From NCBI RefSeq assembly GCF_000173735.1, contig NZ_ACCB01000007.1, positions 1 through 64,000 on the forward strand: a stretch of DNA of 64,000 nt. The letters run 5' to 3'. The notes below the pieces were generated by a model that worked only from the letters and a program-made list of their open reading frames with translations, was not told the origin of the DNA and did no database searches. Numbering within the stretch: position 1 is the stretch's first letter; each line of letters begins with the position of its first letter. The translations under genes and the position numbers were made by a program. Of this stretch, positions 47,690-55,904 are shown piece after piece. Origin of the DNA: Yersinia aldovae ATCC 35236 (GTDB taxonomy: Bacteria > Pseudomonadota > Gammaproteobacteria > Enterobacterales > Enterobacteriaceae).

Positions 47690-47960
47690 TTCGCTCCTGA
47701 ATTAGTCTACGGTTTCAGTTAAATCAGTTGCTTGAGCCTGTAATGCGGCAGACGCAGTAGTTGGCTCTTGCATCAGTGCGATATTTTGCTGCACGATTGT
47801 ATCCAGCTACGCAACAGTACTATTGATCTCATGTATACCCCGTATTTATTCATCGCCGCGTTGGTTATCTCCGACATCATGGTGACGACATCACACACGC
47901 TGCTGACAATTTTCTTCATGGTATTGGCCTGGCGTATTTGTCCGGAACCTGATGCCATAC
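47690..47960 (-). pseudogene. Remnant of a methyl-accepting chemotaxis protein
   Basis: The minus strand carries the tail of a chemoreceptor signalling domain in broken frames. QANTMKKIVSSVCDVVTMMS and EITNA match the region before the C-terminus of Tsr/Tar-like receptors. In another frame INSTVA-stop-LDTIVQQNIALMQE, ASAALQAQATDLTETVD matches the usual final helix (VTQQNAALVEE, LxxQAxxL). At least one frameshift and stops are present and the rest of the gene is missing. It lies between the hydrolase gene and dinI. Confidence 0.75.
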
Positions 47961-47962
47961 TG

Positions 47963-48211
47963 CTAACTGTTAAACACATTGACGAGCCATTCATCAGCTT
48001 CATCAAACATCTCTTCAACTAAACGATTAAGCACTGATTTTTCTTGTTTATTGGCGTCGGTATTGATGCCGTTGGCTTGCATCGCTTTAACTTTAACCTC
48101 TGCATTTGGAAAGACTCGGTGCACGCGTTTAGTCAATTCTGCCTTAATCATTTCGCCCGCATTGGCAAGGCCGGCAACATTCCGTTTGTCATAAATCAAT
48201 TCAACTCGCAT
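47963..48211 (-). CDS. dinI: DinI-family SOS modulator
   Basis: An 82-aa DinI family protein (E. coli DinI is 81 aa): MRVELIYDKRNV at the start and the acidic C-terminal helix SVLNRLVEEMFDEADEWL, the part that binds RecA. A LexA box lies just upstream at 48235-48250. Remnants of a phage repressor lie on the same strand behind it, so this copy may be a prophage leftover rather than the core gene. A 259-bp gap upstream contains the LexA box and otherwise nothing I can assign. Confidence 0.9.
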   Translation of the reverse strand: MRVELIYDKRNVAGLANAGEMIKAELTKRVHRVFPNAEVKVKAMQANGINTDANKQEKSVLNRLVEEMFDEADEWLVNVFNS

Positions 48212-48234
48212 GGCTTTTTCCTGATAAGTAAATG

Positions 48235-48250
48235 CTGTATTAATATACAG
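48235..48250 (-). promoter_or_regulatory. LexA (SOS) box upstream of dinI
   Basis: CTGTATTAATATACAG fits CTG-N10-CAG with an AT-rich centre, the LexA operator. It begins 24 bases upstream of the dinI start codon, so it should repress dinI until DNA damage. Confidence 0.88.
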
Positions 48251-48470
48251 TTATCGTGGGTGGCAAACAACCGTGTTTTAAGTTGTTTTAACAAAAGAAA
48301 TGGAATGTAAGGGGGTCGGCACGGGATTTTAGCGAAATTTAAATAACCGCAGGTGATTTTATGGTTTAATCACTGGCGGTTATTTCAGTATGGAAAGCTA
48401 TCTGACTGTTTATAAGCGCAATTTAGTTATTTTTTCTGCAATCACATTTTACAGTAATAGAGGTGCGTGA

Positions 48471-48800
48471 CTAATCTATCTGTAACCCACGAGCGTCAAC
48501 TACGATGCTGAGTATCTTGCAGTTACCATTCAATTCAATCAAACGGTATGCCGGATTCAATGGTTTCAAATACTTAATTCCAGCATCAACGATTAATTTC
48601 TTAAATGTCGCCTCGTTATCGTCCGTGAGTTTGGCAATCACAAAGTTTCCTGGCATCGGCTCTTTTTCTTGATCAACCAGGATCATCATGTTTTCGGGAA
48701 AGCTGATGCCTGAGGGCTAAAGTTACTGATGGGTTCATTTAGCACTTTTGCAAAGGCGGCGGCATTAGTCACAGTTATCTGTTTGACGTCAGACTTGACC
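48471..48800 (-). pseudogene. Remnant of a phage CI-like repressor (S24 peptidase)
   Basis: The C-terminal segment (48471-48689) has the typical end of a lambdoid repressor: EPMPGNFVIAKLTDDNEATF, KYLKPLNPAYRLIELNGNCK. In a different frame just upstream is AAAFAKVLNEPISNFSPQ, which looks like the end of an HTH_XRE DNA-binding domain. The middle, including most of the protease core, is missing. The gene has therefore suffered an internal deletion and is not functional. Confidence 0.75.
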
Positions 48801-48823
48801 CGTATTGCTTTATAGGATTCTTT

Positions 48824-49522
48824 TCAGAACGGGCTGGCATTATGGGCTTTGATCCACTCTTCGCTAATGGGATGAACAAAATGCAGCTCACTGGCGTGCA
48901 GCATTAGTCGCGGAGTCTGTTCGGTACCAGGCAGCAGACGGCCACCATACAGGTCACAGCCCAAAATAGGGTGGCCCAACTGCTGACAGTGGATACGGAG
49001 TTGATGAGTGCGCCCGGTTTCCGGGGTTAGCTGTACCCGCGTCAATGGCAGTAATGTCCCGTCTTCCAATTTATGATAAAAACGCTCAACGACCCGATAG
49101 TAGGAACGAGCAGGCTTGCCGTGGATTGCACAAATCGACATCAGCGGGAACAGTGCCGGGTCTTTAGCAATGGCTGCATCTATCACCCCTTCGTTGTCAT
49201 CCAGATGTCCGCAGAGCAGTGCGCTGTACACTTTAGTCACGGTGCGTTGGCTGAACTGTTGGCAGAGAGCGGCATTGATAGCCTTATTGCGGGCAATCAC
49301 CATCAGCCCGGAAGTACCGAAATCGAGGCGGTGGACCAGGGTACAACTGGGGAATATCTGTACCAGTCGATGGTGTACCGAATCCAGATTTTGCGGATTT
49401 TTCCCTGAGAGGCTAAGTAGCCCAGTGGGTTTATTGATAACTAGTAGGTGATCGTCCTGATAGAGATTCTCGATCTTGTCATGGCACGGCGGGGCAATAA
49501 AGGTATCGATAATCTTAGACAT
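48824..49522 (-). CDS. RluA-family pseudouridine synthase
   Basis: A 232-aa RNA pseudouridine synthase. The catalytic Asp is in LVHRLDFGTSGLMV (HRLD motif); other family motifs are KVYSALLCGHL, TPETGRTHQLRIHCQQLGHPILG and RLMLHASEL. There is no S4 domain, as in RluA. The exact target (23S rRNA or tRNA site) cannot be told from sequence alone. Confidence 0.9.
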   Translation of the reverse strand: MSKIIDTFIAPPCHDKIENLYQDDHLLVINKPTGLLSLSGKNPQNLDSVHHRLVQIFPSCTLVHRLDFGTSGLMVIARNKAINAALCQQFSQRTVTKVYSALLCGHLDDNEGVIDAAIAKDPALFPLMSICAIHGKPARSYYRVVERFYHKLEDGTLLPLTRVQLTPETGRTHQLRIHCQQLGHPILGCDLYGGRLLPGTEQTPRLMLHASELHFVHPISEEWIKAHNASPF

Positions 49523-49764
49523 CAGGCTACCCGGATGAAGAGTGGGAGCGGATGATACCGAATTTTAAACCGACTGGCGAACCTGGTTATCTGACTGACC
49601 CATAAAGATGCAGAGAACATCACTATCCCCGTTCCAAGGCTCCCCGTTGATTCGTACACCCCGATTTTAGTTAAGCCACACAGTGATCAGACCCTGCAAT
49701 CTGGTACAGCCTTAAAAATTACAGGTATAATCCCACAAATTATTCAACTGGTTTAGAAACGAAG

Positions 49765-50304
49765 ATGACAAAACTCACCTTACAAGAGCAGATGCTAAAA
49801 GCTGGATTAGTGACCAGCAAAAAAGTGGCTAAAGCCCAAAGAACGGCTAAAAAATCACGAGTTCAGGCTCGTGAGGCAAGAGAGGCGGTGGAAGAAAATA
49901 AAAAAGCACAACTTGAGCGTGATAAACAGCTAAGTGAACAACAAAAACAAGCCGCTTTATCTAAAGAATACAAAGCTCAGGTGAAGCAGCTCATTGAAAT
50001 GAACAGAATCGACATTTCAAAAGGTAATATCGGTTTTAACTTCACAGATAATAATTTAATTAAGAAAATAGTTGTGGATAAGCTGACTCAAGCTCAACTG
50101 ATCAGTGGCCGTCTCGCCATTGCTCGCTTGGTTGTTGATAACAGTGGCGAGAGTGAATACGCCATTATCCCCGCGAGCGTAGCTAATAAAATTGCGCAGC
50201 GAGATGCGAACAGTATTGTATTAAATAGTGCACTTAGTCAGGAAGAGCAAGATGAAGACGATCCATATGCTGATTTTAAAGTACCCGATGATTTGATGTG
50301 GTAA
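49765..50304 (+). CDS. yaiL: YaiL/DUF2058 family nucleoid-type protein
   Basis: A 179-aa protein of the DUF2058 family, the same length as E. coli YaiL. MTKLTLQEQMLKAGLVTSKK is the typical start, followed by a highly charged Lys/Arg/Glu/Gln helix (residues 20-75) and a globular C-terminus (GNIGFNFTDNNLIKKIVVD ... YAIIPASVANKI). Function is not established. A 242-bp gap before it shows no further gene. Confidence 0.88.
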   Translation: MTKLTLQEQMLKAGLVTSKKVAKAQRTAKKSRVQAREAREAVEENKKAQLERDKQLSEQQKQAALSKEYKAQVKQLIEMNRIDISKGNIGFNFTDNNLIKKIVVDKLTQAQLISGRLAIARLVVDNSGESEYAIIPASVANKIAQRDANSIVLNSALSQEEQDEDDPYADFKVPDDLMW

Positions 50305-50468
50305 TTAACGTCTTCAGATGCTTATGCTGATGGTACTGTGGGTACAGGTTGTCCGATGATGACAACTAAAGGCTTTATACTAAATAGAAGTATTGAGCCA
50401 ATAACGAAAAGATATCGCCGGGATTTCACCATCGTTTTACCATCAGTAAATCCTACAAATAAAAAAAC

Positions 50469-50550
50469 CAACCCTAACAGGTTGGTTTTCTTTGGGATAT
50501 TTGGTCGGCATGAAAGGATTTGAACCTTCGACCCCCGACACCCCATGACG
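50469..50550. repeat. Left copy of 82-bp tRNA-Pro 3' repeat (att-like)
   Basis: Identical over 82 bases to 51944-52025. It contains the terminator stem and the 3' 49 bases or so of tRNA-Pro(GGG) including CCA, then breaks off in the anticodon arm (after CATGACG). This is the usual product of a site-specific integrase at a tRNA 3' end, so it is probably attL or attR of a lost or reduced element. The flanking bases differ after the break. The 164 bases between yaiL and this repeat hold no gene. Confidence 0.88.
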
Positions 50551-50765
50551 AGCAAATTGCTTTCGCAACGGCAGAAAAACAAAGACGCATTGACGACGCT
50601 AATGTTTATATGAACAGTAAACAATGGCCCGGAAAGGCGGCAATGGGGCGACTGAAGGATGATGAAAAGGCACAGTACAACGCTTGGCTGGATTATCTGG
50701 ATTTACTGGAAGAGGTAGACACATCGACAGCGCCTGATATTGATTGGCCGGTAGCGCCGGAATAA
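50551..50765 (+). pseudogene. Phage tail fibre assembly protein, C-terminal fragment
   Basis: The frame reads EQIAFATAEKQRRIDDANVY, then QWPGKAAMGRLKDDEKAQYN, then WLDYLDLLEEVD and ends DWPVAPE. This is the C-terminus of Tfa-type tail fibre assembly proteins. The 5' part is cut off exactly at the end of the tRNA repeat. A shorter copy lies at 51732. Confidence 0.85.
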
Positions 50766-50796
50766 TACAAAGCCGGGCTTAATTGTCCGGCCTGTT

Positions 50797-51123
50797 TCAA
50801 TCGTACAACCAGCGACCCGCTTTGGCGGATTCGATAAACATTTTTATTGTTAGTGGTTTTTTGTCTTGGACTGGCTCTTTACTAGAAAAGAATCCTTTCC
50901 CTTTCCAGGGGAAGTAATTACCCCAATAGAAGTTATCATAAGTAACGTTAAATGCTCTGAAATAGGCGTCTGTGGCATCACTTATGTCTTCAAAGCTAAA
51001 ATTATTTTGCAGTACAGAATCTACTTCAACAGGGATTGTTTTGAGGGTAACTGTTGTTACCAAGGGAAGTTCTTTTTTAAAAAGCTCGATAACTCGTTGT
51101 TCAATATCTGAATCAGTTACCAT
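50797..51123 (-). CDS. DUF1493 family protein
   Basis: A 108-aa acidic protein of the DUF1493 type (DIEQRVIELFKKELP ... DAYFRAFNVTYDNFYWGNYFPW). The function is unknown. It overlaps the next gene upstream by seven bases, so the two are translated together. Such pairs are common cargo near enterobacterial prophage tail genes (from memory, not searched). Confidence 0.75.
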   Translation of the reverse strand: MVTDSDIEQRVIELFKKELPLVTTVTLKTIPVEVDSVLQNNFSFEDISDATDAYFRAFNVTYDNFYWGNYFPWKGKGFFSSKEPVQDKKPLTIKMFIESAKAGRWLYD

Positions 51124-51572
51124 AATTGATCCTCTATACGTGCAATGTTGTTGTAACGCGTAGCAGTTTTAATACTTATCTGTGTTACATCGTTAGCTAG
51201 TATAATCCACCCAACAACAGGGACAGCACGACCAACAAATGCACCTAGATTGTTCACCCAAAATATCTTGATCCCTCTCAAGCTAAATGATTTTTGCGTA
51301 AGTGTCGGAAGAACTCGTTGTTTAAAGGTATAGCGCAGATTTTTTCTAAAAAAAAGTGATGCAGGTGATGTACCTGGTGTAGCAGTCAGCGGTTTTCCAG
51401 GCACAGAAATATAATTACCACCAAGAATTAGAGATGCAGCGGCAACCATATCCTGCACCCCCAATTGTTCTTCTATGGCATCAATCATGACCCAAAATAG
51501 TAACTCAGGAGCTGAAAGATTTATCATTCCTTTATAGAAATATGTTCCATTTAGCTCTTCAACCGTATCCAT
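51117..51572 (-). CDS. Small protein paired with DUF1493, one hydrophobic segment
   Basis: A 151-aa protein. The N-terminus has LSAPELLFWVMIDAIEEQLG, and a hydrophobic stretch lies near residues 108-128 (NNLGAFVGRAVPVVGWIILA), which may insert in a membrane. It is first in the two-gene unit with DUF1493. I recognise it only as the usual companion of DUF1493; no function can be given. A toxin/immunity-like pair is possible but unsupported. Confidence 0.7.
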   Translation of the reverse strand: MDTVEELNGTYFYKGMINLSAPELLFWVMIDAIEEQLGVQDMVAAASLILGGNYISVPGKPLTATPGTSPASLFFRKNLRYTFKQRVLPTLTQKSFSLRGIKIFWVNNLGAFVGRAVPVVGWIILANDVTQISIKTATRYNNIARIEDQLW

Positions 51573-51731
51573 AACGTTTCCTTGTTATTACCACATTAAT
51601 TCCCGTCCAAGAATATTGGATTTAGATGATTACTCCAAACAATTAGGGTGAGCAAAATTCTGAAAATAGGATGGCACTATGAAGGCAGCTAGAAAGCGGC
51701 AACGCGGGTAGGGTGGTGAGATTGTCAGATT

Positions 51732-51824
51732 ACAGGCAAACAGTGGCCCGGAAAGGCGGCAATGGGGCGACTGAATGACACATCGACAGCGCCTGATATT
51801 GATTGGCCGGTAGCGCCGGAATAA
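51732..51824 (+). pseudogene. Second, shorter tail fibre assembly fragment
   Basis: Nearly identical to the ends of the copy at 50551: the stretch coding for QWPGKAAMGRL is joined directly to the stretch ending in DWPVAPE, with the middle part of about 65 bases missing. Both copies are followed by a CCGG-rich inverted repeat. The frames no longer connect, so it is not translated as a unit. Confidence 0.8.
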
Positions 51825-51935
51825 CACAAAACCGGGCTTATTGGCCCGGTCTATCAGCTATAATCCTAGTCTCTTTCATGTCGGGGTTTTTCCCTTGGGT
51901 TTCCCCTGAGTTCCCCTACGACTAATTCCACAAAC

Positions 51936-51959
51936 AAAAAAAACAACCCTAACAGGTTG
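51936..51959 (-). terminator. Terminator of tRNA-Pro
   Basis: Read on the minus strand, the stem CAACC / GGTTG with a six-base loop is followed by a run of eight T. It lies about 20 bases past the tRNA 3' end. The stem is also present in the left repeat copy. Confidence 0.75.
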
Positions 51960-52025
51960 GTTTTCTTTGGGATATTTGGTCGGCATGAAAGGATTTGAAC
52001 CTTCGACCCCCGACACCCCATGACG
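51944..52025. repeat. Right copy of 82-bp tRNA-Pro 3' repeat (att-like)
   Basis: The copy belonging to the intact tRNA-Pro; see 50469-50550. The pair bounds about 1.4 kb holding the DUF1493 pair and two tail-fibre fragments. Confidence 0.88.
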
Positions 52026-52053
52026 GTGCGCTACCAGGCTGCGCTACATGCCG
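51977..52053 (-). tRNA. proL: tRNA-Pro (anticodon GGG)
   Basis: A 77-nt cloverleaf on the minus strand, close to E. coli proL. The acceptor CGGCATG pairs with CATGCCG, CCA is encoded, and the anticodon GGG lies in TCATGGGGTGT. A promoter with TTGCAT (52090-52095) and TATAAA (52065-52070) lies upstream. It is the integration target of the element described at 50469. Confidence 0.96.
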
Positions 52054-52149
52054 ATACAGTGACATTTATACTACATTTTGTAGTTATAAATGCAAGACTT
52101 AGCCAAACGACTGCTGGTTTTTTAATCGCGGTAGGTTCGCTTTTTTACG

Positions 52150-53943
52150 CTAGTTCGCAATAAAACGTTTTACATCGGTCAGAACTTGTAGCAGCAGTGG
52201 GAGCTGTGGCTTCTCGTCTTTAATTTCATGGCCTTGCTCATCGTAGGTGCGGTACTCACCGTTGTTGCCCAACACAATTGTTTGTGTTGGCGTAGTGATA
52301 ACCAACATGCCATTGTCACCGGTAGCTACCCAGTTGTTGTTCCGTGTCGCGGAAAACAAGTCTTCGCCTTGGGAATAATCTTCTGGCGCAGTTTTAACAT
52401 GCAACAAGCGCTGCATCAATGTGGTCATGATATCTTCATGATTCGTCAGCTTATTTACTGCTTGCGCTGGCGTGCCTGGCCAGTGAACGACCAGAGGCAC
52501 CTGGAGTTGTTGGCGATTAAAATTACTGCCTGCACTCCAGTTATTATCACCACTATCGTTAAATTCAACACCATGAGCCGCGGTGATGATAACAACGGTT
52601 TTATCTAACTGGCCGCGTTGTTTCAGCGTTTCCAGAATAGTGGCAATCTGTTGATCCACATCTTTTGCACCCGCTTGATAGTGACGAATAAAGTCAGTAG
52701 GTAGCGCCACTTTCTTATCACTTACCGGGTCTTGTGCTTCGGCTGCACCGCTCAGATTAATGTATGAGAACCACGGAGCATTGCTGGTAAGGTTTCCCAG
52801 CCACTGTTGCCATTGTGCCGTGGTTTCACTGTCTGTTTGCTCTGTCGCAGCCGGTAGCGTGAAGTCGGCTAACAGTGCTTGACGATAGAGTGGTGACTCA
52901 AAACCATCGGATGAGAACAGGCCGAACTGATATCCCTGTGCGCCCAGCGCATTAATAAACGCAGATGGCTCTCGGGCGGAGAGTATCCCATCTAAATAGG
53001 TTGGTGAAATGCCATAGAATAGGCCAAACAGACCAGTGTCCAGACGGTTACCCGAACTGTAGTGGCGATTAAACTGGATATTTGAGCGGCTAAATTCAGC
53101 CAACTGTGGCATGTCTTTTGGCAAACTATCGGTTCGGATACCATCAACCACAATTAGCAACAGGTTATAACCGCTGCCTTTATCACTAAATGTTATCGGA
53201 CTTAACGGATATTCAACCGCCAAAGCATCCGGATTACCTTGTTCGATCAGCCGACGTTGATACTCTTGTTGATCGAGAAGGCCATGTTTTTCAAGGAATT
53301 TTCGTGCGGTCATTGGGTATGAGAGCGGTAAGTTTGCGCGCTGCATACTGATTGGGCGATAGAAATTCGCATCTGCCCAGATATAAATCAGATGTGAGGC
53401 AAGAAAGGCCGAAATAAAGACTACAACCAACGGCTTAACAAAACGCTGTCGGTTGAGGCTGCGCAGTTTTTGCCAGGCCCAGGTGCCAAAAAGCATCTCG
53501 GCCAGAAAAATAACCGGCACGGCGATAAACATCAGTTGCCAGTCGCGTGCCAGCTCAGTTTGATCCGGGTTAACCACTAACTCCCACACCACAGGATTTA
53601 GGTGCAAATGGAAACGGGTGAAAACCTCGGTATCGACCAAGAGCAGGGTTAGCCCCGCAGTAGCAAACGCGGCAGATAGAAAGCGCAGTAGCCGTTGCGA
53701 CATCACCACAAAGGTTAGTGGGAATATCACCAGTAAATAAGCAGCGAAAACAATAAAACTAAAATGCCCGAGCCAGTTGACTAAGGCATAAATACGGCCA
53801 ACGAGCGACGAAGGCCAATCGGAGACAAACAGATAGCGGCTACCCAGCACCAGGCTGAACAGGATATTAAACAAGGCGAACCAGTGCCCCCAGCTGATCA
53901 TCTGGGAGACTTTTTCACGATAGCGCTGACGATTTGTCACCAT
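52150..53943 (-). CDS. yejM: Inner-membrane lipopolysaccharide regulator YejM (PbgA/LapC)
   Basis: A 597-aa protein: five N-terminal membrane helices (residues about 20-190) and a periplasmic sulfatase/phosphatase-like domain (LLLIVVDGIRTDSL, HYSSGNRLDTGLFGLFYGI, TVVIITAAHGVEF). E. coli YejM (586 aa) senses periplasmic LPS and controls LpxC breakdown through LapB. It follows yejL on the same strand by 27 bp, the usual operon. Confidence 0.95.
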   Translation of the reverse strand: MVTNRQRYREKVSQMISWGHWFALFNILFSLVLGSRYLFVSDWPSSLVGRIYALVNWLGHFSFIVFAAYLLVIFPLTFVVMSQRLLRFLSAAFATAGLTLLLVDTEVFTRFHLHLNPVVWELVVNPDQTELARDWQLMFIAVPVIFLAEMLFGTWAWQKLRSLNRQRFVKPLVVVFISAFLASHLIYIWADANFYRPISMQRANLPLSYPMTARKFLEKHGLLDQQEYQRRLIEQGNPDALAVEYPLSPITFSDKGSGYNLLLIVVDGIRTDSLPKDMPQLAEFSRSNIQFNRHYSSGNRLDTGLFGLFYGISPTYLDGILSAREPSAFINALGAQGYQFGLFSSDGFESPLYRQALLADFTLPAATEQTDSETTAQWQQWLGNLTSNAPWFSYINLSGAAEAQDPVSDKKVALPTDFIRHYQAGAKDVDQQIATILETLKQRGQLDKTVVIITAAHGVEFNDSGDNNWSAGSNFNRQQLQVPLVVHWPGTPAQAVNKLTNHEDIMTTLMQRLLHVKTAPEDYSQGEDLFSATRNNNWVATGDNGMLVITTPTQTIVLGNNGEYRTYDEQGHEIKDEKPQLPLLLQVLTDVKRFIAN

Positions 53944-53970
53944 ATTGAGATTGCAGTCTTGGCCGATAAA

Positions 53971-54198
53971 TTAATGAGCTTTATCTTCACGTACCGAAGC
54001 CTGAAGAGCTTCAGCGAAAGAACGTGCCAATACTTTGCGTTGCGCTGGGGCAATGCTGGTATTGATCAGATTTGTTACCATATTTCCCAACACCATCAAA
54101 GAAAGATCGGTTGGGGTACGGTTTTTTTCCAACACGCTGACTAACTCAGACAGCAATTTTTCAACGTGTTCGTCACTATAACGGGATGATTGTGGCAT
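53971..54198 (-). CDS. yejL: YejL family protein
   Basis: A 75-aa protein, the same length as E. coli YejL ([20 protein letters not shown] ... [13 protein letters not shown]). The function is unknown. The start is the ATG at 54198; a longer frame to 54216 was rejected because the family begins MPQ. It is upstream of yejM. Confidence 0.93.
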   Translation of the reverse strand: MPQSSRYSDEHVEKLLSELVSVLEKNRTPTDLSLMVLGNMVTNLINTSIAPAQRKVLARSFAEALQASVREDKAH

Positions 54199-54375
54199 AA
54201 AAATTGTGCTCAACATCTAACAAAGTCCCATATCTTACCGTATAGAGACGCGCTTTTCCGCTATTTTATAGCATTAAGAATCATTAGCCATTAATTGAGG
54301 GCCGAGATAGCTTTTGGGTTGCAGCTCTCAGGCATCAGTGATTGAATACGGCCCTAGCCAAAAGGAGTATTTATC

Positions 54376-55380
54376 ATGAGTCTGGATATTGACCAGATAG
54401 CCTTACATCAGCTTATCAAACGTGATGAACAAACGCTTGATGTGGTGTTGCGCGATTCTCTGTTACCTGCCAATGCTGTCGTTGAAGAAATGATGGCCGA
54501 GTTGCACCGCGTTTACAGTGCCAAAAGCAAAGCCTATGGGCTGTTTAATGAGCAAAGTGAGCTGGCTGATGCGCTGAAGCGAAGCCGTAAGGGTGATGAA
54601 GATTTCCTCAGCTTTAGCCGTGCTGCAACCGGGCGTTTGCGCGATGAGTTAGCCAAATACCCATTTGCCGAAGGCGGTGTGGTGCTGTTCTGTCAGTACC
54701 GTTATCTGGCGGTAGAGTATTTACTGATCTCGGTGTTGAGCAGTTGCAACAGTATGCGAGTGAATGAACAGCTTGATCTGAGTTCCACTCATTATCTCGA
54801 TATCAATCGCGCTGATATTGTGGCTCGTATCGATTTAACTGAATGGGAAAATAACCCGGAGTCCACTCGTTACCTGACTTTCCTTAAAGGGCGGGTAGGG
54901 CGAAAAGTATCTGATTTCTTTATGGATTTTCTGGCCGCAAGTGAAGGTCTGGACACCAAAGCGCAAAACCGTGGTTTATTGCAGGCGGTTGATGATTACT
55001 GCGCGGATGCTGAACTTGGCAAAAATGAACGTCAGGCTTATCGCCAGCAGGTTTATAGCTATTGCAATGAGCAGTTGCAGGCCGGTGAAGAGATTGCCTT
55101 GCAGGAGCTTGCACAAGAGTTGCCAAAGTTGGGCGAAAAAGATTTTCAGCAATTCTCAGTTGAGCAGGGTTATGCATTGGAAGAGCGTTTTCCGGCGGAT
55201 CGTGGCACGTTGCGTCAGTTGACCAAATTTGCTGGCAGTGGCGGTGGGTTGAGTATCAATTTTGATGCGTTGTTATTGGGTGAGCGGATTTTCTGGGATG
55301 CAGCGACCGATACGCTGACTATCAGAGGCACGCCCCCGAATTTGCGTGATCAGTTACAGCGCAATTCAGGCAAGTCATAA
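54376..55380 (+). CDS. yejK: Nucleoid-associated protein YejK (NdpA)
   Basis: A 334-aa protein of the NdpA/YejK family (E. coli 335 aa), which binds the nucleoid. Typical segments: [20 protein letters not shown] at the start, [47 protein letters not shown] lies before the ATG. It is divergent from yejL-yejM. Confidence 0.95.
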   Translation: MSLDIDQIALHQLIKRDEQTLDVVLRDSLLPANAVVEEMMAELHRVYSAKSKAYGLFNEQSELADALKRSRKGDEDFLSFSRAATGRLRDELAKYPFAEGGVVLFCQYRYLAVEYLLISVLSSCNSMRVNEQLDLSSTHYLDINRADIVARIDLTEWENNPESTRYLTFLKGRVGRKVSDFFMDFLAASEGLDTKAQNRGLLQAVDDYCADAELGKNERQAYRQQVYSYCNEQLQAGEEIALQELAQELPKLGEKDFQQFSVEQGYALEERFPADRGTLRQLTKFAGSGGGLSINFDALLLGERIFWDAATDTLTIRGTPPNLRDQLQRNSGKS

Positions 55381-55397
55381 TCGTTTGAATAGCCAAT

Positions 55398-55425
55398 AAA
55401 AAACGCCGCTGATGCGGCGTTTTTT
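55398..55425. terminator. Bidirectional terminator yejK / rplY
   Basis: AAAAAACGCCGC and GCGGCGTTTTTT with loop TGAT form a perfect stem. It lies between the convergent ends of yejK and rplY and works for both. Confidence 0.95.
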
Positions 55426-55458
55426 ATTTCGGCGTCCCGAATATCGAAAGCGACGCGA

Positions 55459-55743
55459 TTAAACGCGAACGAAGTCGATATGAGTTAGTTTTGGCTTGAA
55501 AGCGTGACGCTGAACAGCTTGTACTTTAACTTTGGTTTCTTTACCGTCAACAACCAGAGTCAGTACGGAATCATAAAAGCCCGGTTTCAATTCAAGGTTC
55601 TTGGTGGTGTCATGGTCAAGAGCAATAGAGATTGCTGCTTCTGAACCACCGTAAATGATTGCCGGAAATTTATTTGCTGCACGCAGGCGGCGGCTCGCAC
55701 CCTTACCCTGGTCGTTACGTACTTCTACATTGATAGTGGTCAT
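55459..55743 (-). CDS. rplY: 50S ribosomal protein L25
   Basis: A 94-aa 5S rRNA-binding protein, the same length as E. coli L25 ([39 protein letters not shown]). AAGAGAAAA precedes the ATG. It lies between yejK and radD as in other enterobacteria. Confidence 0.97.
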   Translation of the reverse strand: MTTINVEVRNDQGKGASRRLRAANKFPAIIYGGSEAAISIALDHDTTKNLELKPGFYDSVLTLVVDGKETKVKVQAVQRHAFKPKLTHIDFVRV

Positions 55744-55904
55744 TTTGTTTTCTCTTAAAGAAAATTTACCCTGCTACAGGCGACCCAGCAACAGGTTCGA
55801 TACTCGGCTTTGATTAGGTAAACCCAGAGCAAAGCGGGCGACATTCTAGCGAAATATCGGGCAGACAGCAAACGAAACTGCGAATTTATCAGGCTAAATG
55901 CGGC

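Noticed and set aside
47768..48022. 84-aa open frame on the plus strand opposite dinI
   Set aside because: It is antisense to dinI and to the chemoreceptor remnant, with no ribosome site.
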